Below are positions 9,615-19,549 of a DNA stretch of 64,000 nt, piece after piece. Position 1 is the stretch's first letter; every line of letters begins with the position of its first letter. Source of the stretch: JADGHX01 sp963837755. GTDB taxonomy: Bacteria; Pseudomonadota; Gammaproteobacteria; Steroidobacterales; Steroidobacteraceae. The stretch is from contig CAWIOP010000002.1 of NCBI GenBank assembly GCA_963837755.1, positions 310,001 through 374,000 of the forward strand. Reading direction: 5' to 3'. Below the pieces are notes generated by a model, which worked only from the letters and a program-made list of their open reading frames with translations, ran no database searches and had not been told where the DNA came from. The translations under genes and the position numbers were made by a program.

Positions 9615-11027
9615 CTACCGCGCGCGTTTCGCGTGGTCTGCCAGCACCAGCGCAACGCATCCCGTGAGCTTCTGCGCGTAGTCGATGTGCAGAAATTCGT
9701 TCGGGCCGTGGGCGTTCGATTGGGGACCGAGCACGCCGGTGACGAAGAACTGCGTGGTGGGGAACTGCTCGCCCAGCATGCCCATGAACGGAATCGTGCC
9801 GCCGCTGCCCACGCTCACCGCGTCTTTGCCGAACACGTGCCGCGAGGCGGCCGAGATCGATTCTTCGAGCCAGAGCGCGAAGGGCGGGGCGTTCCAGCCA
9901 TTCGCGCCTCCGCTGCTCTTGAATGCCACCTGCGCGCCATAGGGCGGGTCTCGCTCAAGTGCGGCCTTCACTGCGGCTGAAGCACGCGAGGAGTCTGTCG
10001 TTGGCGGCAGGCGCAGCGACAGTTTCAGCGTGATCTGCGGCAACAGCACATTGCCCGCGTTCTGCAACGGGGGCAGTCCATCTGCGCCGGTCACCGCCAG
10101 CGTCGCGCGCCACGTGGAGTTGATGAGCAGCTCCACTGGGTCGTTCGACAACGGCTGTACGCCTTTGGCGAAGGGAATCTTGCGCGCAACGGCGTCACCC
10201 AGCACTTTGGCCGCCGCGGCGATCTGCGTGCGCCGGTCTGGCGGAACGCTCACTTGCAGCTCGTCGATGAGCAGATCGCCGGTGATGGGGCTCTCCAGCC
10301 GCGCCAGAATCTGCTGCGCGACGCGGAACGGCGTGGCCGCAATGCCGGTGCCCATGCCGGAATGCACGCCTTCGTTGAGCATGCGGATATGCAGGTCGCC
10401 TGTGACATTTCCGCGCAGGGAGGTCGTGCACCAGACCTGCTCGTAGTTGCCGGCTTCCGCGTCGAGACAGATGACGAGCGATGGCTCGCCAATCGTTTGG
10501 CCGAGAGCGCGAAGATGCGCGGGAAGATGAATGCTGCCGCTTTCCTCCGACGCCTCGATGAGGATCACGCAACGTGGCAGCGGAACCTTCTGCTCCTTCA
10601 GCGCGACGATCGCCGCGAGCGAGCTGAAGGCCGCGTAGCCGTCATCCGCGCCGCCACGGCCGTAGAGCTTGCCGTCGCGAATGACCGGGTCCCAGGGCCC
10701 CAGGCCCGGCAGCCAGCCGGTGAACTCGGGTTGCTTGTCGAGATGGCCGTAAAGCAGGACGCAGTCGGCAACCTCGCCGGGAACGTCGACGAGCACGATG
10801 GGCGTGAGGCCCGGCAGGCGCCGCACCTCGACTTTCAGGCCTTCGATGGGCTGCTTGCGGCACCAGTCCGCAATGAGGTTTGCGGCGGCGTCCATGTAGC
10901 CGTGGCGCTCCCAGTCCGGGTCGAACATCGGCGACTTGTTCGGGATGCGCACGTACGCCGTGAGCCGCTCGATGATGGAGCCCTGCCATTGTTTCTCGAC
11001 CGAAGCGAGCGCGCGGGCGATGTCCAT
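9615..11027 (-). CDS. M20 family metallopeptidase (dipeptidase/deacylase)
   Basis: Zn-dependent hydrolase of about 470 residues, the usual length of ArgE/DapE/CPG2-type enzymes with a dimerisation domain. Metal ligands are visible: YGHLDKQPE (His and Asp), GRGGADDGYA (bridging Asp), EASEESGS (catalytic Glu and ligand Glu) and a C-terminal His in SNAHGPNEF. There is no signal peptide, so it is cytoplasmic. I chose ATG 11027 because AGAGGA stands at the right distance upstream; an ATG six codons earlier has none. Substrate specificity cannot be deduced. tatD lies upstream in the same direction after a 53-nt gap. Confidence 0.85.
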   Translation of the reverse strand: MDIARALASVEKQWQGSIIERLTAYVRIPNKSPMFDPDWERHGYMDAAANLIADWCRKQPIEGLKVEVRRLPGLTPIVLVDVPGEVADCVLLYGHLDKQPEFTGWLPGLGPWDPVIRDGKLYGRGGADDGYAAFSSLAAIVALKEQKVPLPRCVILIEASEESGSIHLPAHLRALGQTIGEPSLVICLDAEAGNYEQVWCTTSLRGNVTGDLHIRMLNEGVHSGMGTGIAATPFRVAQQILARLESPITGDLLIDELQVSVPPDRRTQIAAAAKVLGDAVARKIPFAKGVQPLSNDPVELLINSTWRATLAVTGADGLPPLQNAGNVLLPQITLKLSLRLPPTTDSSRASAAVKAALERDPPYGAQVAFKSSGGANGWNAPPFALWLEESISAASRHVFGKDAVSVGSGGTIPFMGMLGEQFPTTQFFVTGVLGPQSNAHGPNEFLHIDYAQKLTGCVALVLADHAKRAR

Positions 11028-11080
11028 GGGTGATCCTCTTGTCACGTGAAAACAGTAACTTGTGGCAGATACTTGATGTT

Positions 11081-11926
11081 CTACGATGGCAAGGCGAAGA
11101 GCCGCCGGGCGGCTGCCGTGCTGGAGCTTGCGAACCGCTCGAGGGTCTCATTGCGCGCTCGCGCGACAGTCGCGGCGATGTGCGGAAGATACGCCGGCTC
11201 GTTCCGTCGCGAGGCGGGCTTGGGCCGCAGGTCGCGCGGCAGGAGATAGGGGCCGTCGGTCTCGATCATCAGTTTTCCGGCGGGAATCTCTCGCATCAGC
11301 GGCAGCAGATGGTGGCCGCGGCGCTCGTCGCAGATCCAGCCCGTGATGCCGATCGCGAGCCCCATCTTCAGATAATCCTCCAGCTCGTTGGCGGGCCCGG
11401 TGAAGCAGTGCGCGACGCCGCCGGCCGCGAGCGACGCGGAGTGCTCTCGCAGAATCGCGACGAAGTCCGCGTGCGCGTCGCGTTGATGCAGAAACACCGG
11501 CTTGCCGACGCGCGCGGCAATCTCGAGCTGGCGCGCAAATGCCGCGCGTTGAGCATCTCTTGGCGAGAGGTCGCGAAAGTAGTCGAGGCCACACTCGCCA
11601 ACCGCCACCACTTCCGGTGCGCGCGCGAGTGCTTCCAGCTCTTGCGCAAGCTCACTCGTGAGCTCGGTTGCGTGGTGAGGGTGAACACCGGCCGTCGCGA
11701 AAAGGCGGCCCGGATGCTCCCGGGCCAGTGCCGCGGCTTTGCGGGAGCCCTCGCCACTTGCGCCGGTGACGATCATCTGGACAACGCCGGCGGCGGCCGC
11801 GCGGGCCATGACGGCATCGCGGTCGTTGTCATAACTATCGTGGGTGAGGTTTATTCCTATGTCGATCAGCGCCGGTGAGACCGCCGTCGCGCCGGGTGAA
11901 AAAATGGCTGTGTTAGCGTGCGTCAT
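11081..11926 (-). CDS. tatD: TatD family Mg-dependent DNase
   Basis: 3'-5' exonuclease involved in DNA repair and oxidative-stress survival. Matches to E. coli TatD are extensive: DIGINLTH, TAGVHPHHA, VGECGLDYFRD, KPVFLHQRDAH, HCFTG, GITGWICDERRG, MIETDGPYLLPRDLRPKP and SRRNEPAYLPHI. The metal-binding His, Glu and Asp residues are in place. ATG 11926 gives ~281 residues; it has no clear Shine-Dalgarno, and the conserved core starts ~17 residues later. The 5' end faces the divergent TPR-like gene (start 11964), so the 37-bp gap must hold both start regions. Confidence 0.9.
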   Translation of the reverse strand: MTHANTAIFSPGATAVSPALIDIGINLTHDSYDNDRDAVMARAAAAGVVQMIVTGASGEGSRKAAALAREHPGRLFATAGVHPHHATELTSELAQELEALARAPEVVAVGECGLDYFRDLSPRDAQRAAFARQLEIAARVGKPVFLHQRDAHADFVAILREHSASLAAGGVAHCFTGPANELEDYLKMGLAIGITGWICDERRGHHLLPLMREIPAGKLMIETDGPYLLPRDLRPKPASRRNEPAYLPHIAATVARARNETLERFASSSTAAARRLFALPS

Positions 11927-11963
11927 GTCGGGGGCGCATTCTACGGAACCGGAAGGTCGCTTC

Positions 11964-12767
11964 ATGCATCGCTTCGCTAACGCAGCGCTCGCGCGGGTCC
12001 GCCCGCTCGCTCTTGCACTTGCCCTTGCCCTTGCCCTTGCTCTGGCTCTTGCCCTGAACTGCGCGCGGGCAGGCCTTGCGAGCCAGGCCGCATCCGCCGC
12101 GGACGGCGAATGGCTGGACGTCGAAGGGCGCATTCAATACGGCTTCTACACGGAAGACGCGCGCACCCTGTCCGATGTGGTCGCACAGTTGTCGGGCCCC
12201 GAGGGCGGCGACGACCCGTTGCGCCACTATTACATTGGCCTTGCGAACTATCGGCTCTCGGCGGTGCTGGCGGCGAAAGACAGGAATCGCGCGCGCGATG
12301 CGGCCGCCCGGTGCGTCAGCCGTCTGGATGAGGCGGTGCGTGGCAAATCCAACTTCGCCGGGGGCCTCGCTTTGCAGTCCGCGTGCCTTCGTGAGCTTAC
12401 CAACCTCACGCTGTGGAAGCCGCTTGCCGCATCGAAGAGTGCCGGGCAGATGGAGCGCGCCGTAAAGCTCGCCCCCAAGGACCCGCGGGTGCTGCTGCTG
12501 CAGGCTCTGGAGCACGGCGACGGCGGCAAGATCGACAGCACCGCGCTCGCACGGCTCACGAAGGCTGCTGAGGCATTCGAAGCTGAACGCCAGGGCGTGG
12601 AGCGCACGCCGGGCTGGGGCGCGGCGGAGACCTATGCCTACCTCGGGCGTGGCTATCTCGACCAGGGCAACCTGTTGGCGGCCCGGGATGCGCTCGAGCG
12701 CGCATTGCTGATCGCGCCGGACTTCGCGCTTGCCCGCCGGCTGCTGACGAAGATCACGTCCGGCTGA
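11964..12767 (+). CDS. Exported TPR-like protein with a repetitive signal peptide
   Basis: About 267 residues. The signal peptide is unusual: its hydrophobic core is a run of alternating Leu-Ala encoded by a hexanucleotide repeat (12011-12056). The mature part consists of helical pairs with TPR-like spacing, clearest at the C-terminus (GAAETYAYLGRGYLDQGNL followed by an ALLIAPDFALARRLL helix). It is probably a periplasmic scaffold; no specific function is recognised. GGAAGG at 11951-11956 decides for ATG 11964 over upstream in-frame ATGs, which would overlap tatD. Its 3' end overlaps the convergent threonine aldolase gene by 14 bp. Confidence 0.65.
   Translation: MHRFANAALARVRPLALALALALALALALALNCARAGLASQAASAADGEWLDVEGRIQYGFYTEDARTLSDVVAQLSGPEGGDDPLRHYYIGLANYRLSAVLAAKDRNRARDAAARCVSRLDEAVRGKSNFAGGLALQSACLRELTNLTLWKPLAASKSAGQMERAVKLAPKDPRVLLLQALEHGDGGKIDSTALARLTKAAEAFEAERQGVERTPGWGAAETYAYLGRGYLDQGNLLAARDALERALLIAPDFALARRLLTKITSG
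12011..12056 (+). repeat. Hexanucleotide repeat (CTTGCC-type) in a signal peptide
   Basis: About seven imperfect CTTGCN units in tandem encode the Leu-Ala core of the signal peptide. Because the unit is six bases, slippage would add or remove Leu-Ala pairs without a frameshift. Confidence 0.75.
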
Positions 12768-13767
12768 GCGCGCGGCACAGCGCCGTAACGTCTTCCTCCG
12801 GCTGATCCCACGACACCACGAAGCGCGCTTCGCCCGACTTCTCGCTGCCCCAGTCGTAGAACTCGAAGCCCGCATCGCGCAGGCGTTTCTTGCCCTCGCT
12901 CCCGAGCTTCAGGAACAACTCATTCGCTTCGACGGGATAGAGCAGGGCATCGTCGGCGGCGGTGCCGATCTTGCGTGCGAACGCATTGGCGCGCGCGGCG
13001 TTGCGACGCCAGACGTCGTTTTCGACATACGCCAGCAATTGCGCGGACACGAAGCGCGATTTCGAGATGAGATGGCCGGCGCGTTTGCGGCGCAACTCGA
13101 AGTCGCGCACCAGTTCGCGATTGAAGAACACCACCGCCTCGGCGGCGAGCGCGCCGTTCTTGGTGGCGCCGAACGACAGCACATCCACTCCCACGCGCCA
13201 CGTGACATCCGCCGGCGTGCAGCCGAGAAACTCCACCGCATTGGCGAAACGCGCGCCGTCCATGTGCACCTTGAGGTTGCGACGGTGCGCCAGCTCCGTG
13301 ACCGCGGCGATCTGCTCCGGCCGGTAAGACGTGCCGACTTCCGTAGCCTGCGTGAGGGAAATAGCGGCCGGCTGCACCGAGTGCACGGAGACGGGGCGGG
13401 CGTCGAGCGCCGCGCCAAGGGTCTCCGGCGTGAGCTTGCCGTTCCGCCCTCCAACGATCACGAGCCGCGCGCCGTTCGAGAAAAACTCAGGCGCTCCGCA
13501 CTCGTCGTTGACGATGTGCGATTCCTCGTGCGCGTAGATCGCGCCGTACGGAGGCGACAGGGTGGCGAGGCTCAGCGAGTTGGCGGCCGTGCCGGTGGCA
13601 ACCGCGAAGGCCTTGACCTCCGTGCCGAAGTAGCTGCCGAGCGCCTGATCGAGACGCTGGGTCCATTCATCGTCGCCGTAGGCTTTCACACGGCCGTTGT
13701 TCACGCTGGTGATCGCCGCCAGCACTTCGGGGCACGCGGTCGCTGTGTTGTCGCTATAGAAACGCAC
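12754..13767 (-). CDS. ltaE: Low-specificity L-threonine aldolase, PLP-dependent
   Basis: Cleaves threonine/allo-threonine to glycine and acetaldehyde. The β-eliminating lyase fold is recognisable from the N-terminal RFYSDNTATACPEVL, the HEESHIVNDECGAPEF region, the Asp-containing LKVHMDGARFANA and the PLP lysine in LSFGATKNGALAAEA. The length (337 residues) is normal for the family. ATG 13767 starts right at the conserved N-terminus. An ABC permease gene lies 32 bp upstream in the same direction. This type of aldolase can have broader β-hydroxy amino acid specificity, so the exact substrate is inferred. Confidence 0.88.
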   Translation of the reverse strand: MRFYSDNTATACPEVLAAITSVNNGRVKAYGDDEWTQRLDQALGSYFGTEVKAFAVATGTAANSLSLATLSPPYGAIYAHEESHIVNDECGAPEFFSNGARLVIVGGRNGKLTPETLGAALDARPVSVHSVQPAAISLTQATEVGTSYRPEQIAAVTELAHRRNLKVHMDGARFANAVEFLGCTPADVTWRVGVDVLSFGATKNGALAAEAVVFFNRELVRDFELRRKRAGHLISKSRFVSAQLLAYVENDVWRRNAARANAFARKIGTAADDALLYPVEANELFLKLGSEGKKRLRDAGFEFYDWGSEKSGEARFVVSWDQPEEDVTALCRALSRT

Positions 13768-13799
13768 TCATCGCTCCATGCTCCGCTGAACGGGCGCCG

Positions 13800-14803
13800 T
13801 TACTCCACTCGCCAGCGGAACGACCAGGCACCGAACGCCAGGAATGCCACCGCCGTGACGGCGAGGTAAATGAGGTCTGTGCTGATGGCGGCAATGCCCG
13901 CGCCGTCGAGCATGATGGCGCGGGCCGCATCCAGCAGGTGCGTCAGTGGGAAGACCTTCGCGACCCACTGCACCCATTGAGGCGAGCCTTCCAGCGAGAA
14001 CCACACGCCGGACAACAGCATCATGGGCCACGTCAGCAGATTCAGCAGGCCGCCCACCAGCTCCTCACTCGAGAAACGCGCGGCGATGGTGAGCCCCAGC
14101 GCGATCATCGAAAGGCACCCGAGCAGCATGAGGCCGAGCAGCAACAGCATGCTGCCGGCCGAATGAAAATGAATGAGCGACGCGATGCCCGTGTAAAGGA
14201 TGGACGTGACCACGACGGTCAGCACGAGGCGCGAGAACACCTGCGCGGTGAGGAACTCGAACGCCGTGAGCGGTGTGGCGTGCAGGCGCTTGAGGAAGCC
14301 GTTCTTGCGATATCGAAGCACCACGTAGCCCACGCCGAACAGGCAGCTGAACATGAGGTTCATGCCGAGAATGCCGGGAAACAGCCAGTCCACGTAGCGC
14401 ACGGCGTCGCCCGACACCGGCTGGCGATGCGCTGCTGCATCTGTCTGCAGCAGCAGTTTCTCGACGATGTAACCCTTCGGTGAGCTCGGGTTCACCCAGT
14501 AGCGCACGGGCTGCTTCACGTCGACGAGCAGGTCGAGCGAGTGGCGCGACACCTTGCGCACGGCGTCCGCCTCGTCCGCGAGCGCCACGAAATCCACGAA
14601 GCGCTCGTGCAGGAAGGGATGCGCCTTCATATCGAGCGTCTGCGTGAGCACGCCTACCTTGAACAGCGGGCGCTCCTTGCCGCCGAACACGAAGCTCATG
14701 CCGACGATGAGCGCCACGGGCAGCAGGATGGTGAAGATCAGCGTGCTGCGGTCCCGCACGAACTCGAGGTTGCGCGCGTGCCAGACGGACAACATCCGCT
14801 GCA

Positions 14804-14807
<4 letters not shown>
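13800..14807 (-). CDS. ABC-2 type permease
   Basis: 335-residue inner-membrane permease. It has an N-terminal helix (about residues 22-42), a soluble extracytoplasmic domain, and five hydrophobic segments in the C-terminal half, including LTWPMMLLSGVWFSLEGSP, the family's typical re-entrant/gate segment. The start overlaps the end of the ATPase gene (ATGA, 14804-14807), so the two are translationally coupled and form one exporter with two copies of each subunit. There is no adaptor gene here, unlike the system at 268-3408. Substrate unknown. Confidence 0.85.
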
Positions 14808-15700
<893 letters not shown>

Positions 15701-15719
15701 GTGCGGCCGTCTGGGTAGC

Positions 15720-15766
15720 GTATCTGCGAGGTCCCGGCCGGCCGTATCTACAGGGTCCCGGCCGGC
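15720..15766. repeat. Two tandem 23-bp copies in a divergent promoter region
   Basis: 15720-15742 and 15744-15766 match at 20 of 23 positions with a 24-bp period; each ends in the palindromic GGCCGGC-type block. The repeat sits between the divergent ABC ATPase and fadH genes and could be a paired regulator site. Confidence 0.6.
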
Positions 15767-15822
15767 ATGTCTACCGCGCTCCGGTAGCGCGTTGACAGGC
15801 CCCCAGCGTACCCGACGTCACT

Positions 15823-15830
15823 GCTATCAT
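15823..15830 (+). promoter_or_regulatory. Extended -10 promoter of fadH, nearly leaderless
   Basis: TGC-TATCAT (15823-15830... with the hexamer at 15825-15830) fits an extended -10. No good -35 stands 16-18 bp upstream. Transcription would start near 15837, only a few bases before the GTG start at 15840. Confidence 0.35.
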
Positions 15831-15839
15831 CCGCAGCCC

Positions 15840-17861
15840 GTGAGCTACCCGCACCTGTTCGCGCCACTCGATCTCGGTTTCCTCACGTTGCGCAATCGAA
15901 TCGTCATGGGTTCGATGCACACGGGCCTGGAAGACCGCGCGCGGGATTATCCGAAACTGGCCGCGTATTTCGCGGAGCGCGCGCGTGGGGGCGTCGGGCT
16001 CATCGTCACGGGCGGCATCTCGCCCAACCGGGCGGGCTGGACCGCCCCGTTCGCTGGCAAGCTGAGCACCAACCGTGAAGTGGCGCGCCACCGGCTGGTA
16101 ACAGACGCCATACACGCCGAAGGCGCGCACGTCTGCATGCAGATTCTGCATGCGGGGCGCTACGGCTATCACCCGTTCATCGTGGCCCCGTCGCGCATCA
16201 AGGCGCCCATCAATCGCTTTACGCCCTCGGAGCTCAGTGCTCGCGCCATCGAAGGGCAGATCGAAGATTTTGCCCACACCGCCACGCTTGCGCGCACGGC
16301 AGGCTATGACGGCGTGGAGATCATGGGCTCGGAAGGCTACCTGCTGAACCAGTTCATCTCGCCGCGAACCAACCGTCGCACGGATGAGTGGGGCGGCTCG
16401 CTGGAGAACCGCTGCCGTTTCCCGCTGGAGATCGTCCGGCGCGTGCGCGCCGCGGCGGGTGCGCACTTCATCATCGTCTTTCGCCTGTCGGGGCTCGATC
16501 TCGTCGCCGACGGTAACACGTTCGACGAGGCCCTCTGGTTGCTGGGCGAGCTCGAGCGCGCGGGCGTCACGCTCATCAACACGGGCATCGGCTGGCATGA
16601 GGCTCGCGTTCCCACCATCGCCGGCATGGTGCCGCGAGCGGCCTTCTCATGGGTGACGGCGCGCCTCAAGGCCGCCACGCGGCTGCCGGTCATCGCCACG
16701 AATCGCATCAACGACGCGGCCGTGGCCGAGAAACTGCTGAGCGAGGGCTCCGCCGACCTCGTTTCGATGGCCCGACCGCTGCTCGCAGATCCGGAGCTTC
16801 CGAACAAGGCCGCGAGCGGGCTCGAGGCGCAGATCAACACGTGCATCGCCTGCAACCAGGCCTGCCTCGATCGCATCTTCGCCGGCAAGAACGCCACCTG
16901 CCTCGTGAACCCGCGCGCCGCGCGCGAGACGCAGCTCGTGCTGGCACCGGTGTCGAAGGCGCGTCGCGTGTGCGTGATCGGCGCCGGCCCTGCGGGCCTT
17001 GCCTGCGCGGTAGCGGCGGCGGAGCGCGGGCACGACGTCACGCTGTTCGAACAGGAGAGCGAGATAGGCGGCCAGTTCCGCTACGCGCGCGAAGTGCCGG
17101 GCAAGGAAGAGTTCCATGAAACGCTTCGCTATTTCACGGTGCAACTCGCGAAGCACGGCGTGAAGGTTCGCCTCGGCACGCGTGCGTCGGCGGAAGATAT
17201 TGTTTCCGGCGCATTCGACGAAGTCGTCATTGCCGCCGGCGTGCGCCCGCGCGTGCCGCCCATTCCCGGTATCGAGCACGAGAAAGTCATCACATACCCC
17301 GACCTGCTGAGCGGACGTCGCCAGGCAGGCCGTCGCGTGGCCATCGTCGGCGCTGGCGGCATAGGCTTCGATGTTGCCACGTACCTTACGGCACACCGCG
17401 CGCCGGATCTCGCCACCGCCACTCGCGAGTATTGCGAGGGGTGGGGCATCGACATGGATTTACGCGCGCCCGGTGGCTTGCTGCCCAAGGCAGCGGCGCA
17501 ATCGTCGCCGCGAACGGTCTACCTGCTGCAGCGAAAAAACTCGCGGCCGGGTGCGACCTTGGGAAAAACCACTGGCTGGGTCCACCGGACGGCGCTGCAG
17601 GCGCGCGGCGTCGACATGCGCAGCGGCATCGCCTATCACCGCATCGACGATCAGGGATTGCATATCGGCGGCCCGGCCGGCAACGAAGTGCTCCATGTGG
17701 ATTCGGTGGTCATCTGCGCCGGGCAGGAGTCGTGCACCGAGCTGTTGACGGGCTTGCCTTCCAACGTTCGCGTGCGCGTAATTGGCGGCGCGCTGCTGGC
17801 AGCGGAGATCGACGCGGAGCGCGCCATTTGCGAAGGAACGGAGCTGGCGGCAACGCTGTGA
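15840..17861 (+). CDS. fadH: 2,4-dienoyl-CoA reductase (NADPH), FMN/FAD/4Fe-4S
   Basis: Auxiliary enzyme of unsaturated fatty acid β-oxidation, 673 residues. The N-terminal TIM barrel of the old yellow enzyme type starts PHLFAPLDLGFLTLRNR and carries the active-site region HAGRYGYHP. The 4Fe-4S cysteines are in CIACNQACLDRIF followed by a fourth Cys 11 residues on. The C-terminal half has two dinucleotide folds (VCVIGAGPAGLACA and VAIVGAGGIGFDVA) for FAD and NADPH. The GTG start is chosen because homologues begin at this motif; an open frame extends ~700 nt upstream but runs antisense through the ABC genes. An inverted repeat follows the stop. Confidence 0.92.
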   Translation: MSYPHLFAPLDLGFLTLRNRIVMGSMHTGLEDRARDYPKLAAYFAERARGGVGLIVTGGISPNRAGWTAPFAGKLSTNREVARHRLVTDAIHAEGAHVCMQILHAGRYGYHPFIVAPSRIKAPINRFTPSELSARAIEGQIEDFAHTATLARTAGYDGVEIMGSEGYLLNQFISPRTNRRTDEWGGSLENRCRFPLEIVRRVRAAAGAHFIIVFRLSGLDLVADGNTFDEALWLLGELERAGVTLINTGIGWHEARVPTIAGMVPRAAFSWVTARLKAATRLPVIATNRINDAAVAEKLLSEGSADLVSMARPLLADPELPNKAASGLEAQINTCIACNQACLDRIFAGKNATCLVNPRAARETQLVLAPVSKARRVCVIGAGPAGLACAVAAAERGHDVTLFEQESEIGGQFRYAREVPGKEEFHETLRYFTVQLAKHGVKVRLGTRASAEDIVSGAFDEVVIAAGVRPRVPPIPGIEHEKVITYPDLLSGRRQAGRRVAIVGAGGIGFDVATYLTAHRAPDLATATREYCEGWGIDMDLRAPGGLLPKAAAQSSPRTVYLLQRKNSRPGATLGKTTGWVHRTALQARGVDMRSGIAYHRIDDQGLHIGGPAGNEVLHVDSVVICAGQESCTELLTGLPSNVRVRVIGGALLAAEIDAERAICEGTELAATL

Positions 17862-17886
17862 TATGGATTTCCCGTCGAACACACCC

Positions 17887-17908
17887 ATTTCAGCGCTGGT
17901 GCTGAAAT
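17887..17908. promoter_or_regulatory. Perfect inverted repeat between fadH and the YgjP-type gene
   Basis: ATTTCAGC (17887-17894) and GCTGAAAT (17901-17908) pair across a 6-nt loop, 8 nt before the next ATG. There is no T-run, so it is an operator or a translational hairpin more likely than a terminator. Confidence 0.45.
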
Positions 17909-17915
17909 CAAATTG

Positions 17916-18695
17916 ATGGATCATTCGCCGCAGATGTTTGACGAACAGGTCGCACAGCTACCGCTCTGGTCCGACACGGAGGCGACGGACGGTTGGGCTT
18001 TCCGCGAAAGCCGCCGCGCGCGCCGCCTCACCGTGCGCGTGTTCCACAGCGGCCGCGTTGAAGTGGTCGTGCCCTCGCGCACGTCGCGCACCGCCGTGGA
18101 GCGCTTTCTTGAACGCCACCGGCCGTGGATCGACAAGAAGCGCGCCGAGGCGAAAAAAAACGCCGCACCGCCGGAAGCCTTCCCCCCTGCGGCCGTCGAG
18201 TTGATTGGCATAGGCGAGGCGTGGCGCCTGCACGTGGCCGGCGGCTCAGGTCGCCTGCGGCTGAGGGTTGCGGCCCCCGGGCTGCTCAGCCTCACGGGCA
18301 GCACCGCAGACACTCGCGCCGTACAGAACGTGCTGCGTCGCTGGCTCACCATGCGTGCCGCTGAAGCGCTGGCACCCATGCTGGAGGAATGCGCCCGCGA
18401 GATGGGCCTGCCTTACCGGCGCATCGCCGTGCGCCGCCAGCGCACCCGCTGGGGCAGCTGCTCCTCCCGCGGCACCATCAGCCTCAACTGCTGCCTGCTG
18501 TTCCAGCGCACGGAAGTGGTTCGCTACCTGCTCGTCCACGAGCTGGCGCACGTTCGCCACATGAACCACTCTGCCCGGTTCTGGGAACTGGTCGCCCGCT
18601 ACTGCCCGGACTGCCGGCCGCTCGATCGTGAATTACTGGATGGCTGGCGGCGTGTGCCATCCTGGGTGTTCCGGGACGCGCGAGACTTCCAATGA
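17916..18695 (+). CDS. YgjP/WLM-type metal-dependent hydrolase (DUF45)
   Basis: 259-residue putative zinc metalloprotease of the YgjP family. The signature is complete: RWGSCSSRGTISLN, then VHELAHVRHMNHSARFW with the HExxH-like HELAH and a downstream His, as in M48-like peptidases. The N-terminal ~100 residues form the usual β-rich domain. ATG 17916 is used; a TTG codon precedes it directly. The stop overlaps the kynA start (ATGA at 18692-18695), so the two are probably cotranscribed although no functional link is known. Confidence 0.8.
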   Translation: MDHSPQMFDEQVAQLPLWSDTEATDGWAFRESRRARRLTVRVFHSGRVEVVVPSRTSRTAVERFLERHRPWIDKKRAEAKKNAAPPEAFPPAAVELIGIGEAWRLHVAGGSGRLRLRVAAPGLLSLTGSTADTRAVQNVLRRWLTMRAAEALAPMLEECAREMGLPYRRIAVRRQRTRWGSCSSRGTISLNCCLLFQRTEVVRYLLVHELAHVRHMNHSARFWELVARYCPDCRPLDRELLDGWRRVPSWVFRDARDFQ

Positions 18696-19549
18696 CCACC
18701 CGCCAGTACGACAAGACCGAGCGCGTCGACCTTTCCGACGAGAACATCCACTGGGATCTGGGCTCGTCGCAGTCCTACGGCGAATACCTGCAGCTCGACA
18801 AGCTGCTCGGCGCGCAGAAGCCGCTCACTTTCGAGCACGACGAGATGATGTTCATCATCGTGCACCAGGTGTCGGAGCTGTGGATGCGCCTGTTCCTGCA
18901 CGAGCTGGCCGGCGTGGTCGAGTGCGTGAAGCAGGACAACCTCGATCCGTCGTTCAAGATGCTGGCGCGCATCTCGCGCGTGCAGACGCAGCTCATCGCC
19001 ACGTGGGACGTGCTGTCGACGATGACGCCGTTCGAGTACTCCGCGTTCCGCAATGCGCTCGGCCGTTCCTCGGGCTTCCAGTCGTTCCAGTACCGCATGC
19101 TGGAGTTCACGCTCGGCAACAAGAACCCGGCCATGATCGGTGTGCACAAGCGCGACCCGCAGGCCTACGAGCAGCTGCAGCGCGCGCTGGAAGCGCCCGT
19201 CCTCTACGACGAAGTGCTGCGCCTGCTGAGCCGCCGCGGCTACGGCATGCCGGAGTCGCACCTGTCGCGCGATTTCACCGAGCCCTATGTGGCCAGCAAG
19301 CAGGTGACGGGCGCCTGGCTCGGCGTCTATCACAACGCCGAGAAGGACTGGGATCTGTACGAGCTGGCCGAGCGGCTGGTCGATCTCGACCACAAGTTCC
19401 AGCTCTGGCGCTTCCATCACCTGAAGACGGTGGAGCGCATCATCGGCTACAAGCCGGGCACCGGCGGCACGGGCGGCGTGTCCTACCTGGCCAAGGCGCT
19501 GGAGCTCAGGTTCTTTCCGGAGCTGTGGCAGGTGCGGACTTCGATGTAG
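18692..19549 (+). CDS. kynA: Tryptophan 2,3-dioxygenase (heme)
   Basis: Opens the indole ring of L-Trp to N-formylkynurenine, the first step of the kynurenine pathway. At 285 residues it matches bacterial tetrameric TDOs. Recognisable stretches are FEHDEMMFIIVHQVSELW, SFQYRMLEFTLGNKNP, and the C-terminal heme-ligand region LWRFHHLKTVERIIG followed by GTGGTGGVSYL, which positions the substrate carboxylate. The start is fixed by overlap with the upstream hydrolase gene. Other kynurenine genes are not in the window. Its last 44 bp overlap the convergent msrQ gene. Confidence 0.95.
   Translation: MTTRQYDKTERVDLSDENIHWDLGSSQSYGEYLQLDKLLGAQKPLTFEHDEMMFIIVHQVSELWMRLFLHELAGVVECVKQDNLDPSFKMLARISRVQTQLIATWDVLSTMTPFEYSAFRNALGRSSGFQSFQYRMLEFTLGNKNPAMIGVHKRDPQAYEQLQRALEAPVLYDEVLRLLSRRGYGMPESHLSRDFTEPYVASKQVTGAWLGVYHNAEKDWDLYELAERLVDLDHKFQLWRFHHLKTVERIIGYKPGTGGTGGVSYLAKALELRFFPELWQVRTSM

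Noticed and set aside
11844..11963. Upstream start of the TPR-like protein
   Set aside because: It would overlap tatD antisense and place the signal peptide ~40 residues inside the protein; GGAAGG marks ATG 11964.
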